64,000 nt of DNA from contig CALKVK010000021.1 of assembly GCA_937996235.1 (NCBI GenBank), positions 1 through 64,000 of the forward strand. Direction: 5' to 3'. The notes under the pieces were generated by a model, which made no database searches, was not told the DNA's origin, and saw only the letters and a program-made list of their open reading frames with translations. This document shows positions 1 to 7,485 of this stretch, in pieces; the stretch's first letter is position 1; each line of letters starts with the position of its first letter. The position numbers and the translations under genes are program-made. The DNA comes from an uncultured bacterium (GTDB taxonomy: Bacteria > Planctomycetota > JAJSAM01 > JAJVHW01).

Positions 1-40
1 GCGCCGGTGCGGTAGACTTCGAGCCCCGCCGCTCGCGGCT

Positions 41-57
41 GAGCGGCAACGTTAGGC
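41..57 (+). other. Partial attC site (L' and R' boxes)
   Basis: GAGCGGC (41-47), a three-base spacer and GTTAGGC (51-57) form the 3' half of an attC site; GTTAGGC fits the R' consensus GTTRRRY. The matching R'' box is not in the available sequence and would lie beyond the window edge. The same L'-spacer-R' layout recurs near 1253-1269. Confidence 0.5.
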
Positions 58-80
58 GGACTGAAGGCAGCACTGAGCCC

Positions 81-660
81 ATGGATCAGAGAACGGACCG
101 CCTGTTCAGGCTGATTACGAGCGAAGTAGCTGTAGAGAGGTTACGGGACTTCAAGCGAGACTTCCTCGCGACAGAGTTTTTGGGTGTTCGCGGTCCTCGA
201 CCCGCCCTCGCGCTCGCGATGGAGTATCTGGCCGCGGCACGGATGCTCGTGGACGCTCGCACGCAGCCCAGGAATGTCGTCTACACCGTCATCCACCCTA
301 CCCTGTTTCTGGTCCGCCATTCACTTGAGCTGTTTCTGAAGTCCCTTCTTGATCCGGCGCCCGCAACGCACAACCTAGAGACGCTCCTGGCAGCTGTGAA
401 CGCGGAGCTACAGCGGCGGTTCGGCCAATCGCTCGAAAGCGAGTTGGTTTCAGGCCTGGATTCGCGAGTTCCACGACTATGACGCCAGTTCGATGCAGTT
501 CCGATACGTGGTCGATCGAGCAGGATCTGAGTTCTTCCCAGGTGAACACGAGGTCAACGTCGACGTACTCCGGCAGCGCCTCGACTTCGCGGGCGTCATC
601 TTCCACCCGTTGCACGAGGCTCTGCGTGGGCAACAGAGTCACCGGACGCCGCAACCCTAG
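81..660 (+). pseudogene. HEPN-like protein, frameshifted (cassette gene)
   Basis: The first 125 or so codons from ATG 81 give an alpha-helical protein with the segment RHSLELFLKSLL, typical of HEPN-type proteins associated with toxin or defence systems. This frame stops at 482. A second frame opens at about 457 and continues the family-like C-terminus (FHDYDASSMQFRYVVDRAG, then NVDVLRQRLDF) to a TAG at 658-660. Two frames that together look like one intact protein suggest a single-base shift between about 440 and 460, or a sequencing error. The gene lies between two attC-like sites. The HEPN assignment rests on local motifs only; the catalytic R-x4-6-H motif is not obvious. Confidence 0.5.
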
Positions 661-680
661 GTGATGCTGATGATCTGGCC

Positions 681-740
681 GCCCAACAACAGCATGCAGC
701 GGTCGGCGCTCCGCGCCGCCGCTGGTGCTGCGCGTTAGGC
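681..740 (+). other. attC recombination site (60 bp)
   Basis: R'' GCCCAAC (681-687) fits RYYYAAC and R' GTTAGGC (734-740) fits GTTRRRY. Between them L'' (690-702) and L' (719-730) are inverted repeats with one unpaired extra base, the usual polarity-giving bulge of attC, and the apex CGGCGC-TCC-GCGCCG (704-718) is a further hairpin. All parts of a canonical 60-base element are present. It lies between the stop of the frameshifted cassette gene and the next ATG at 760. Confidence 0.82.
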
Positions 741-759
741 GGCGGGAGGTCGCATCTCG

Positions 760-1179
760 ATGAACCGGCCGATCAACGAGGTCGTGGCGATCGCGTGGGG
801 CGCGGTCTACGCGACCTGGGCCGGGGCCAAACTCCTCTACGGGCTGGTCCCGACCTTGTGCACTCCACCCCCGATCGCCGCCTTTGCGATGTTCGCCGCG
901 ATGTTCGAAGTGCTCGTCGGAGTTGGCGTCTGCTTCCGCGACTCGCGGCGCATTGCCGGTATCGCAGGTACAGCGTTGAACATCGGACTCATCGCCGTGG
1001 CGTTCATCGCTGACGCTCGGCGGCTCCCATGGAAGGGATGCGGGTGCGTGTTCGTCGGCGTCGAGTTCCCGTGGCTCCCTGATCACGCGATCTTCGCCGG
1101 AGCGCTCACGCTTCCATTCCTGGCCATCGTAGTGCGCTCCGAGCGTCAGTTGCGGCAGTCCGGTCCGTCCGGCTCGTAA
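760..1179 (+). CDS. MauE/DoxX-like small membrane protein (cassette gene)
   Basis: A 139-residue protein with about four hydrophobic helices (roughly residues 8-30, 37-57, 63-85 and 110-130). Between the third and fourth lies a Cys-x-Cys pair (KGCGCVF, about residues 92-97), as seen in MauE/DoxX-type proteins implicated in disulfide or redox handling at the inner membrane. The ATG lies 19 bases after the R' box of the upstream attC, the usual spacing for a cassette gene; the GGGAGG at 744-749 may serve as ribosome site. The family assignment is by topology and the CGC motif; the substrate is unknown. Confidence 0.6.
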   Translation: MNRPINEVVAIAWGAVYATWAGAKLLYGLVPTLCTPPPIAAFAMFAAMFEVLVGVGVCFRDSRRIAGIAGTALNIGLIAVAFIADARRLPWKGCGCVFVGVEFPWLPDHAIFAGALTLPFLAIVVRSERQLRQSGPSGS

Positions 1180-1269
1180 CACGCCGCCGTAGTCGACGAG
1201 CGGCGTCGCCCTCTCGGCGACTGCGGCATCCCGTGCGCCGCCCCGCGCGACTGAGCGGCGACGTCGGGC
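1174..1269 (+). other. Degenerate attC-like site
   Basis: TCGTAAC (1174-1180) overlaps the stop codon of the membrane-protein gene and matches RYYYAAC at five of seven positions. CGCCGC (1182-1187) pairs with GCGGCG (1255-1260), and GTCGGGC (1263-1269) is one base from GTTRRRY. The apex region contains a strong inverted repeat, GCCGTAGTCG (1186-1195) with CGACTGCGGC (1219-1228). The 3' half resembles the partial site at 41-57. It is probably a decayed or divergent attC; the hairpin could instead act as a terminator. Confidence 0.42.
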
Positions 1270-1585
1270 CGGCGAGTGAGGACCATGCGGGCGGACTCGT
1301 GTGTCGACGAGCCACGCCGTGTCTCCCGGATTCGGAACGCTGCCGAGTCGAGGCTGAGACATGGCACGGAGAACCGCGCGCTCTGCTGGGCGCGTCTGCA
1401 ACAGGACCGCGCGGGCGTGCGCCGCGCGAAGAAGCGCCATGTGTGGCTCGCGCAGCCTGCACTCGGTAGGACATGTCGTACGTGCGGAAGCGCGACTGCC
1501 TGAGCAGGCCGGGCTGGCGCAGTGTGCAAGGGCGTCCGCTCACGCCGCCAGCGGGGTACCATGGCCCGTCCCACTCGAGGACGAC
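1270..1585. other. Intergenic stretch without a convincing gene
   Basis: Open frames here are Arg/Pro-rich and show no family resemblance, so no gene is called. A -10-like TACCAT at 1557-1562 could give a transcript starting near 1569 and serve the DUF4870 gene downstream. A short GCCTG-AG-CAGGC hairpin lies near 1497-1508. Confidence 0.4.
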
Positions 1586-2071
1586 GTGAAGGACGAGCGC
1601 GGCCCACCGAGGATCGACGAGCACGCTGACGCCGAGGGCTTCAGCGCCGACGATGCCATCGACCTCGCGCGCCGCGTGCCGTCGCCGAGCCGGCCGGGCT
1701 GGGGCGCGAGCGTGCCGGAGGAGGCGCGCACGTGGGCGCTGCTCGCGCACCTGTGCGGGCTCGCGGGCGGGGTCGTGCCGCTCGGGAACATCATCGGTCC
1801 GCTCGTCATCTGGCAGACGAAGGGCAAGGAGCACGCGTTCGTCGCGCAGGAGGCCGTCGAGGCCCTGAACTTCCAGATCACGCTGATGATCGCGCTGACG
1901 GCGCTCGGTGCGCTCGCGATGGTCCTGATGCTCGTGTTCGTCGGCGTGCTGCTGATCCCCGTCATCCTGCTCGCCGCTCTCGGCGCGCTCGTCCTGTCGG
2001 TGCTCGCAGCGCTCGAGGCGAGCAAGGGCCGCGGCTATCGCTATCCGTTCTGTCTGCGCCTCGTGAAGTAG
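1586..2071 (+). CDS. DUF4870 (Tic20-like) membrane protein
   Basis: The protein has a hydrophilic N-terminus of about 45 residues, then the DUF4870 core: EEARTWALLAHL, a glycine-rich first helix, WQTKGKEHAFV, and two long hydrophobic helices ending in a conserved YPFCLRLVK tail. DUF4870 proteins are small multi-pass membrane proteins of unknown function. The frame is open further upstream, but GTG 1586 was chosen because GAGG lies just before it and a -10-like TACCAT ends at 1562. A GTG at 1676 is the alternative. It is separated from sodC by 36 bases and may be co-transcribed. Confidence 0.75.
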   Translation: MKDERGPPRIDEHADAEGFSADDAIDLARRVPSPSRPGWGASVPEEARTWALLAHLCGLAGGVVPLGNIIGPLVIWQTKGKEHAFVAQEAVEALNFQITLMIALTALGALAMVLMLVFVGVLLIPVILLAALGALVLSVLAALEASKGRGYRYPFCLRLVK

Positions 2072-2107
2072 CCACATCGACCGGCGCCACGCCGGAGGAG
2101 TCCCGCC

Positions 2108-2641
2108 ATGCGTCTGCGTCTCGTGTCCGCCCTCGCGCTCCTCGCCTGCACCGCCGCGCTCGCAGGGTGCGCGCACCACCGCCGCGCAGGCGCCGCGTCG
2201 GCGCAGGCCGTGCTCGAGGCGCGCTCGGGCAGCGCCGTCCACGGCACCGTCACGTTCCTCCCGGTCGCCGGCGGGCTGCGCGTCGTCGCCGACGTCAGCG
2301 GCCTGACGCCGGGCGGGCTGCACGCGATCCACATCCACGAGAAGGGCGACTGCTCGGCGGCCGACGGCTCGAGCGCGGGCGGGCACTACAACCCGGACGG
2401 CCACCCGCACGGCGGGCCCGGCGACGCGCAGCGGCACGCGGGCGACCTCGGCAACCTCTTCGCCGACGCGACGGGACATGCGTCGTACGACCGGGTCTTC
2501 CCGGATCTGACGATCGACGGCGCGCACCACCCGATCGCCGGTCTCTCGGTGATCGTGCACAAGGGCGAGGACGACCTGCGCACGCAGCCGACCGGCAACG
2601 CCGGTGGGCGCATCGCCTGCGGCGTGATCACGCCGCGCTGA
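2108..2641 (+). CDS. sodC: Cu/Zn superoxide dismutase, lipoprotein
   Basis: This 177-residue protein converts superoxide to peroxide and oxygen outside the cytoplasm. A signal peptide ends in the lipobox LAGC (Cys21), so it should be anchored to a membrane. The metal ligands are recognisable: HIHEKGDC gives two copper histidines and the disulfide cysteine, GGHYNPDGHPHG and HAGDLGN supply the bridging and zinc ligands, VHKGEDD carries the last copper histidine, and GNAGGRIACGVI closes the disulfide. The ATG follows GGAGGAG. The 3' end overlaps the convergent MFS transporter gene by 14 bases. Confidence 0.93.
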   Translation: MRLRLVSALALLACTAALAGCAHHRRAGAASAQAVLEARSGSAVHGTVTFLPVAGGLRVVADVSGLTPGGLHAIHIHEKGDCSAADGSSAGGHYNPDGHPHGGPGDAQRHAGDLGNLFADATGHASYDRVFPDLTIDGAHHPIAGLSVIVHKGEDDLRTQPTGNAGGRIACGVITPR

Positions 2642-3866
2642 CGGCGGGCCGGCGGAAGAGTCGCGCGACCGCGCACCACGCGAGCAGCGCGGCCGCGGTG
2701 AGGGACGCACCCAGCACGAGCAGCACGGTGTGCTGCCCGTGCGCGTCCACCGCGCGCCCGACGGGCCCCGAGAGCGCGAGGAAGCCCAGGCGGAAGAGCA
2801 GGCTGCGCAGCGAGAGGAACCCCGCGCGGTCGCTCGACGGCACGAGGTGCTGCTCCTCGTGGAGCAGCGCGGGGCCGCAGAGCCCGCGCTGCAGCGTCAG
2901 CAGGAAGTAGAACGCGAACCCGAACGTGCCGAACGAGAGCGCGAGACCGGCGTAGCCCGCCCCGACGAGCACGACGCACGCGGCGAGCGTCGGCACGAGC
3001 CCGAAGCGCGAGGCGACGCGGTCGCTCGCGAGCGACGCCACCGCGACGATCGCGTTCGCCACCGCCCAGATCGGTCCGAGCCACGTGACGGGCACGCCTG
3101 CGTCACGCGCGTAGAGCGGCACCAGCCACACGGGCACGAACGACGACAGCCCGAGCGCGATGGTCAGCGCGACGATCGCGGCGAGCCGGCGGTCGCCGCC
3201 GAACACGCGGCCGACCATCGAGACGACGCGTCGCACGTGGCCGCCGCCCGTCGGCAGGTGGCGGGCCGGCTCGCGCAGCACGAAGGCGATCCCCGCGCCC
3301 ACGCACCACACCAGCGCCTGCACGAGGAACGGCAACCACGGCGCGACCGCGTAGAGCAGGCCCGCGCAGAGCGCCGCCGCCGCCTCCGAGATCTGGCCGA
3401 AGAACCGGAACCGTCCGTCCCACACGCGGAAGCGCGCGTCCTCCCCCTTCTCACGCAGGGACTCGAAGAGCAGCGCCGAGTCGGTGCCGGAGATGAGCGC
3501 AAGCCCGACGCCGAGCAGCGCCTCGGCGACGACCGCGTGGGCGAAGGTCTCCGCGCATGCGTAGACGGCCCAGCCGGCGGCGTTCAGCGCGCTGCCGAGC
3601 AGCAGCGTGTTGCGGTAGCCGAGGCGGTCCGCCGCGTAGCCCGACGGGAACTCGACGAGTGCGACGGCGAGTCCGAAGAGCCCCTGGAGGAGCAGCATCT
3701 CGCTCGCGCTCATGCCGAGCTGCGCCTGCCAGTACAGCGTGATCACCGCGATGGGGAAGAGCGACATCTGCAGCCCGTGGAAGGCGCAGAGGAGCGGCGG
3801 GTTGCGGGCGACGTCGCGCACGGGGGCGCCATGCTCCCGGGCGGAGGCGGCGCGCGCCACGAGCAT
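2628..3866 (-). CDS. MFS transporter
   Basis: The protein of 412 residues has about twelve hydrophobic helices and the MFS loop-2 type motif GYAADRLGYRNT (near residue 75-90). A cytoplasmic stretch after helix 6 (REPARHLPTGGG) links the two halves. The helix pattern resembles drug/sugar-efflux-like MFS proteins, but the substrate cannot be told. The frame runs far upstream, antisense to the BlaI-M56 genes; ATG 3866 was chosen because the transporter homology starts there (MLVARAASAREHGAPV then the first helix). It diverges from the blaI-like gene with only 47 bases between starts, so the BlaI-type operator there could control both. Confidence 0.85.
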   Translation of the reverse strand: MLVARAASAREHGAPVRDVARNPPLLCAFHGLQMSLFPIAVITLYWQAQLGMSASEMLLLQGLFGLAVALVEFPSGYAADRLGYRNTLLLGSALNAAGWAVYACAETFAHAVVAEALLGVGLALISGTDSALLFESLREKGEDARFRVWDGRFRFFGQISEAAAALCAGLLYAVAPWLPFLVQALVWCVGAGIAFVLREPARHLPTGGGHVRRVVSMVGRVFGGDRRLAAIVALTIALGLSSFVPVWLVPLYARDAGVPVTWLGPIWAVANAIVAVASLASDRVASRFGLVPTLAACVVLVGAGYAGLALSFGTFGFAFYFLLTLQRGLCGPALLHEEQHLVPSSDRAGFLSLRSLLFRLGFLALSGPVGRAVDAHGQHTVLLVLGASLTAAALLAWCAVARLFRRPAVSAA

Positions 3867-3878
3867 CGCGGCGCCCCG

Positions 3879-3907
3879 TTGACGAAGTCCGACGTGTGTA
3901 GTAGAAG
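3879..3907 (+). promoter_or_regulatory. Leaderless promoter of the blaI-like gene
   Basis: TTGACG (3879-3884), a 17-base spacer and TAGAAG (3902-3907) are followed by exactly six bases and the GTG start at 3914. This implies transcription starting at or next to the start codon. The palindromic operator at 3891-3903 overlaps the spacer and -10 box, the expected place for repressor binding. Confidence 0.55.
3891..3903. promoter_or_regulatory. Candidate BlaI-type operator
   Basis: GACGTGTGTAGTA reads on the minus strand as TACTACACACGTC, which matches the TACGACACACGTA palindrome in front of the PDZ lipoprotein gene at 5357-5369. BlaI/MecI repressors bind TACA/TGTA-rich dyads of this kind. Its position over the promoter suggests autoregulation. 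Confidence 0.5.
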
Positions 3908-3913
3908 GTCCGC

Positions 3914-4300
3914 GTGGCCCGCAAGCGCGTCGTCCTGGGCGATCTCGAGGTGGCGGTGCTCGGCGTGCTCTGGGAGCGCGGACCGAGCACGGTCGGCGAC
4001 GTCGTCGAGGCGCTGCCGCGCGATCCGGCGCCGCACTACAACACGGTCTCGACCGTCCTGACCCGGCTCGCGAAGCGCGGGCTCGTGAGCGCGGAGAAGG
4101 ACGGGCGCGCGCTCGTCCATCGCGCGCTCGTGACGCGCGAGCAGCTCGGGCGCGAGTACCTGGAGCTGCTCCTCGACGATCTCTTCGGCGGGTCCGTGCG
4201 CGGGATCGTGGCGACCCTGCTCGGCGGCGCGCGGCCGCGCAAGCGCGACGTCGACGAGGTGCGGCGGCTCCTGCGCGAGATCGAGGAGCGCGGCGCGTGA
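3914..4300 (+). CDS. BlaI/MecI-family transcriptional repressor
   Basis: A 128-residue protein with the BlaI winged-helix fold: LGDLEVAVLGVLWERGPSTVGDVVEAL, then HYNTVSTVLTRLAKRGLV and a wing (EKDGRALVHRAL), followed by a C-terminal dimerisation helix where M56 proteases cleave. In the family the repressor is inactivated by proteolysis triggered by its membrane partner. Its GTGA stop overlaps the start of the M56 gene by four bases, so the pair is translationally coupled. No beta-lactamase gene is nearby; the likely target besides itself is the PDZ lipoprotein gene at 5380. Confidence 0.88.
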   Translation: MARKRVVLGDLEVAVLGVLWERGPSTVGDVVEALPRDPAPHYNTVSTVLTRLAKRGLVSAEKDGRALVHRALVTREQLGREYLELLLDDLFGGSVRGIVATLLGGARPRKRDVDEVRRLLREIEERGA

Positions 4301-5316
4301 CCGCGGAGCTCCTGCCGCTGCGGCTGCTGCTCACCGTTCCCGCGGCGCTCGGCGCCTGGGCGGCCGTGGCGCTGCTCGTGCGGCTCCTGCGCCTGCGCGA
4401 GCCCCGCGTCGTCGCCGCGCTCTGTGCGCTGGGCGTGCTCGACGTCGTGCTGACCGCGTTCGGGCGACCGCTCCTCGCCGTGGTCCTCGTGCACGTGATC
4501 GTGCCCGAGGCGCGGCGGGCCGAGCTGCTCGGCACGTGCGCCGCACCCGCGCTCTGCGCGTGGGGCGGCGTGGCCGCCGTGCTCGTCGTGCGACGCCTCG
4601 TGCGCGCGCGCCGCGCGTCGCAGCTCGCGCGAGCCCTGGCGCTCCTGCATCCCGCCGACGCCGAGCTGGCGACCCGGGCGCGACGCGCTGCCGCGCGCGC
4701 GGGCGTCGCGGACGTGCGCGTCGCCCTCGTGCCCGGCGACGCGACGCCGTGTGCCGTCGGGCCGCTGCGGCCCACGGTGCTCGTGCCGCAGGCGCTCTGG
4801 GCGCGACTCCCCGACGACGCGCGCGACGCCCTGCTCTTGCACGAGCTCGCGCACGTGCGGCGTCGCGACGGCCTGCGGCTCCTCCTGCTCGGCCTTCTGT
4901 GCGACGTGCTCTTCTTCAACTGGCCGCTGCGCCGGCTCACCGCGCGCTGGTCCGCGTGCTTCGAGGAGCTTGCCGACCGCGCCGCGCTGCGCGGCGGGGC
5001 GACGCTCGTCGGACTCGCGCGCAGCGTCGCCGCGGGACTCGACGCCGCCGTCGGAGCACCGCGCCTCGCTCTCGCCATCGGTGGTGCGCGCGGGGGCGCT
5101 GCGCGGCGGCTCGAGCACGCGCTCCGTCCCACGCGGCGCCGCGTCCTCGCGCTGCAGCTCGTCGCGCTCGCGCTGCTCGTCCCCGCGACGCCGCCCGGCG
5201 CAGGCGGCGCCTCCGCCCGGGTCGCCGACGCGCCGCACGGCAGCCTGATGCTCGGTCTCTCGTGGCGCGGCCCGCCGTGGACGGCGGCGCTGCTCCCGCA
5301 CCTCTCGCCGCGCTGA
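4297..5316 (+). CDS. M56 (BlaR1-like) membrane metalloprotease
   Basis: A protein of 339 residues with N-terminal membrane helices, a cytoplasmic zinc protease domain containing the gluzincin motif HELAH (His182-Glu183...His186) followed by the conserved ELAD segment, and a C-terminal hydrophobic helix with a short periplasmic tail. In BlaR1/MecR1 such a protease transmits an external signal to cleavage of the BlaI repressor. Unlike BlaR1 it has no penicillin-binding sensor domain, so the stimulus is unknown. The GTG start overlaps the repressor stop. Confidence 0.85.
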   Translation: MTAELLPLRLLLTVPAALGAWAAVALLVRLLRLREPRVVAALCALGVLDVVLTAFGRPLLAVVLVHVIVPEARRAELLGTCAAPALCAWGGVAAVLVVRRLVRARRASQLARALALLHPADAELATRARRAAARAGVADVRVALVPGDATPCAVGPLRPTVLVPQALWARLPDDARDALLLHELAHVRRRDGLRLLLLGLLCDVLFFNWPLRRLTARWSACFEELADRAALRGGATLVGLARSVAAGLDAAVGAPRLALAIGGARGGAARRLEHALRPTRRRVLALQLVALALLVPATPPGAGGASARVADAPHGSLMLGLSWRGPPWTAALLPHLSPR

Positions 5317-5356
5317 TCCCGGCAGCGGCGCGTCGCCGCCGCGGTCCGTCCCGAAG

Positions 5357-5369
5357 TACGACACACGTA
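5357..5369. promoter_or_regulatory. Candidate BlaI-type operator before PDZ gene
   Basis: TACG-ACACA-CGTA is a palindrome with four-base arms, and about 14 of 17 bases over the wider site match the minus-strand copy of the operator at 3891-3903. It overlaps the AGGAG ribosome site (5369-5373), so repressor binding there could block transcription of the downstream gene. The regulatory role is inferred from this similarity. Confidence 0.5.
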
Positions 5370-5379
5370 GGAGTCAGAG

Positions 5380-6075
5380 ATGAAGCGAACCCTTCCGTGT
5401 CTTCTCCTCACGCTCTTCGCCGGCGCGTGCGCCTCCGGGCCGCGTCCGGTGTACGAGCGCGGCTGGATCGGCGGCGAGCTGCTCCCCGTCGTCGACGCCG
5501 ACGACTGGCGCGCGCCGCACTCGCCCGACGCCGCGTGGTCGCCCGTCAGCGGGCTCCCGCAGGGCGTGATCGCCGACGGCGCGGTGCTCGTCACCGGTCT
5601 CGCGGACGACGCGCCGCTCGCGCGCGCCGGCGTCCGTCCGGGCGACCTGGTCGTCGCGTGCGACGGCGTCGCGGTGACCGATCCGCTCGCGTTTCGCGAA
5701 CACGTCGAGGCGCTCACGCCGGGCGGCGTCGCGCGGCTGCGCGTCTGGCAGGGCGGCGCCGTGCGCGAGGTGGACGTCGTCGTCGGCCGCGAGCGCTTCG
5801 AACGCATCGGCACGCTCGGACTCGGCATCGGGTTCCCGTTCTGGTCGCCGACGTTCGACATCTGGCCGTTCGACGACGGCATCGACGTGCTCGGCATCGT
5901 CGTGCTGAAGAGCGACTGCCGCCGCCACGAGAGCGCAGGCCCGCGCGGCGACTACCTGCGGGCGGTGCACGGCGACGACACGCCCGTCACGCCGCTGCAG
6001 GAGACGTTCACGTTCCGCGTGCTGCCGATCACGGTCGCGCGCGGCGTGCGCGTGCTCGGCGAGTGCGCGGACTGA
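5380..6075 (+). CDS. PDZ-domain lipoprotein
   Basis: The protein has 231 residues. A signal peptide ends at Cys17 (FAGAC, a slightly atypical lipobox), placing it outside the cytoplasm. A PDZ domain spans about residues 55-130, with the GVIADGAVLVTGL strand and the carboxylate-binding region RAGVRPGDLVVACDG. The C-terminal third (about 140-231) has a tryptophan/phenylalanine-rich segment of unknown fold. There is no protease domain, so it is more likely a binding or adaptor protein. The start has AGGAG six bases upstream. A BlaI-like operator in the leader suggests it belongs to the regulon of the adjacent BlaI-M56 pair. Confidence 0.75.
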   Translation: MKRTLPCLLLTLFAGACASGPRPVYERGWIGGELLPVVDADDWRAPHSPDAAWSPVSGLPQGVIADGAVLVTGLADDAPLARAGVRPGDLVVACDGVAVTDPLAFREHVEALTPGGVARLRVWQGGAVREVDVVVGRERFERIGTLGLGIGFPFWSPTFDIWPFDDGIDVLGIVVLKSDCRRHESAGPRGDYLRAVHGDDTPVTPLQETFTFRVLPITVARGVRVLGECAD

Positions 6076-6096
6076 GCGCCGCGCGCGGCCTGCGGC

Positions 6097-7473
6097 TCAG
6101 GAGAGGAGCGTGCGCGCGAGCGAGAGCGTCCCCGCGTTCGTGAGCGCGTGCGCCACCATGGGCGCGATCAGGCTGCCGCGCCACTCGCGGGCGAGCGCGA
6201 ACGCGACGCCGAGCGAGGCGATGACGGGGACGCCGATCCACGACTGCGGGTGCACCGCTGCGAAGAGCAGCGCCGACGTGACGGCGCTGACGAGCACCGA
6301 CGCGCTCCGCGACCACGTGCGTGTGGCGCCCCGCAGGTGCCCGTAGAGCGCGCCGCGGAAGAACGTCTCCTCGAGGAACGGCGCCGCGACCGCCGCGAGG
6401 AAGAGCGTACCCGCGAACGCGGCCGTGTCGGCGCCGGGGAGTCCGTGCACGATCGGGTGCGACGCATCGGCCGGCAGCCCGAGGCGGCGTGCCAGCATGG
6501 CGAGCAGCGCGCTCGCGATGAAGCCCGCGAACACGATCGGCAGACCGGCGACGTACGCGGCGACGCCCCACATGATCTCGCGCAGGAGGCCGCGTCCGCG
6601 CGTCCAGCCGAGCGCGACACGCAGCCGCGTCCAGCCGACGCGGCGCGCCGGCCACACGAGCGCGAGCAGCGAGAGCGGCATGCCGATGACGCCGATCCAC
6701 GGCAGCGCCCGCGAGGCGAGCACCGTCGCTCCGAGCACGGTGAGCCACGCCGCGAACGTGGGGAGGAGCGGCACGCCCTCGCACCTGCGCACGTCGAAAC
6801 GCGCGCGGAAGCGGCCGGTGGCCGCGCCGATCGCCGCGCCACCGAGCAGTACGAGCGACGTCACGAAGAGCGCGGCCGCGATGGCCGCGACGATCAGCAG
6901 CGTCGCGCCGAGCCTCCGCGCCTCGCCGAGCACCTGCGCGCGCCCGGCGCCGTCGCGCGTACCCGCCGGCCGGGCCGCCAGGCGCCCCGCCCACGAGAGG
7001 CGCGTCGCGAGCGTCTGCCTCTCTGCGTCCGTCAGCGCGTCCGCGCGCGCGGCGATCTCGTCGGCCGCGTCCGTCGCCCAGAGCGTGCGCAGCAGCGCGG
7101 CGGCGGCGTCGTCGTCCGGTGTCCGCGCACCGGACTGCTCGTACGCGTCGAGGCGCGCGCGTCCTGCGGCGGCGCCGAGCAGCTCCGCCGCGACCGCCGC
7201 CGCCGGCAGGCGTGCCGTGCCCGGCCCCGCGTCGGGCTGCGCGAGCCGGCGCGAGACGTCCGGCTCCGTCGCCCAGGTGCGACCGAGCGAGCGCTCGGCG
7301 ACGAGCAGCTTCAGGTCGATCTGCGACACGGGACTGCGGAGCGCCGCGTCGCCGTCGCCGCCGTGCTTCTCGCGCGCGGCGTTCCCCGCGAGTGCGGCGC
7401 AGACGAGCAGGACGACCGCCCACGCGAGCCCCGTCGCGCGACGTCCCGTCCCGTGCTCGTCCACATCCGACAC
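6097..7473 (-). CDS. CPBP-family intramembrane protease
   Basis: A protein of 458 residues. After an N-terminal helix and about 150 soluble residues, the C-terminal half has eight or so membrane helices bearing the CPBP (Abi/Rce1-like) motifs: EETFFRGALYGHLR (near residue 366), FAAVHPQ and the final VAHALTN. Glu-Glu and the two His are the catalytic set in this family, which includes prenyl-protein proteases and bacteriocin-immunity proteins. The soluble N-terminal extension is unusual and unassigned. GTG 7473 is preceded by CAATCT and exactly six bases, consistent with a leaderless transcript. Confidence 0.82.
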   Translation of the reverse strand: MSDVDEHGTGRRATGLAWAVVLLVCAALAGNAAREKHGGDGDAALRSPVSQIDLKLLVAERSLGRTWATEPDVSRRLAQPDAGPGTARLPAAAVAAELLGAAAGRARLDAYEQSGARTPDDDAAAALLRTLWATDAADEIAARADALTDAERQTLATRLSWAGRLAARPAGTRDGAGRAQVLGEARRLGATLLIVAAIAAALFVTSLVLLGGAAIGAATGRFRARFDVRRCEGVPLLPTFAAWLTVLGATVLASRALPWIGVIGMPLSLLALVWPARRVGWTRLRVALGWTRGRGLLREIMWGVAAYVAGLPIVFAGFIASALLAMLARRLGLPADASHPIVHGLPGADTAAFAGTLFLAAVAAPFLEETFFRGALYGHLRGATRTWSRSASVLVSAVTSALLFAAVHPQSWIGVPVIASLGVAFALAREWRGSLIAPMVAHALTNAGTLSLARTLLS

Positions 7474-7479
7474 GGGCGC

Positions 7480-7485
7480 AGATTG
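7480..7485 (-). promoter_or_regulatory. Leaderless -10 box of the CPBP gene
   Basis: CAATCT on the minus strand ends six bases before the GTG start at 7473, the same geometry as several other genes here. It departs from the usual TA at the first position, so this is a weaker example. Confidence 0.35.

Larger units (their letters stand above)
41..1269 (+). mobile_element. Integron gene-cassette array fragment
   Basis: The left edge holds two short same-strand genes, each followed by an attC-like sequence, the arrangement of integron gene cassettes. One attC (681-740) is complete with paired boxes and hairpin arms; an R' box at 51-57 and a degenerate site at 1174-1269 flank it. The first cassette would run from about 52 to 734 and the second from 735 to about 1263. 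No integrase gene is present, so the array either continues to the left or is a cluster of attC sites lacking an integrase. That these are cassettes is inferred from site structure; the sites are read directly from the sequence. Confidence 0.7.

Noticed and set aside
28..47. Hairpin GCCGCTC-GCGGCT-GAGCGGC as the full stem of the first attC
   Set aside because: An R'' box (RYYYAAC) is missing at the expected place just upstream of the left arm, so only the right half is counted as attC.
298..1440. Long minus-strand frame over the cassette region
   Set aside because: The translation is Arg/Pro/His-rich with no recognisable domain and runs antisense to the cassette genes; no integrase motifs were found in it.
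1195..1585. A gene between the cassette array and the DUF4870 protein
   Set aside because: All frames give Arg/Pro-rich products with no plausible start signals; nothing supports coding.
2474..2489. GGACATGCGTCGTACG as a LexA box inside sodC
   Set aside because: It lies within coding sequence, lacks the second arm and is not near a promoter; a chance partial match is likely.
3867..5897. Upstream extension of the MFS transporter frame, antisense to the BlaI-M56 genes
   Set aside because: The translated sequence is low-complexity Ser/Arg/Ala without homology-like features; very GC-rich DNA keeps antisense frames open. The transporter starts at 3866.
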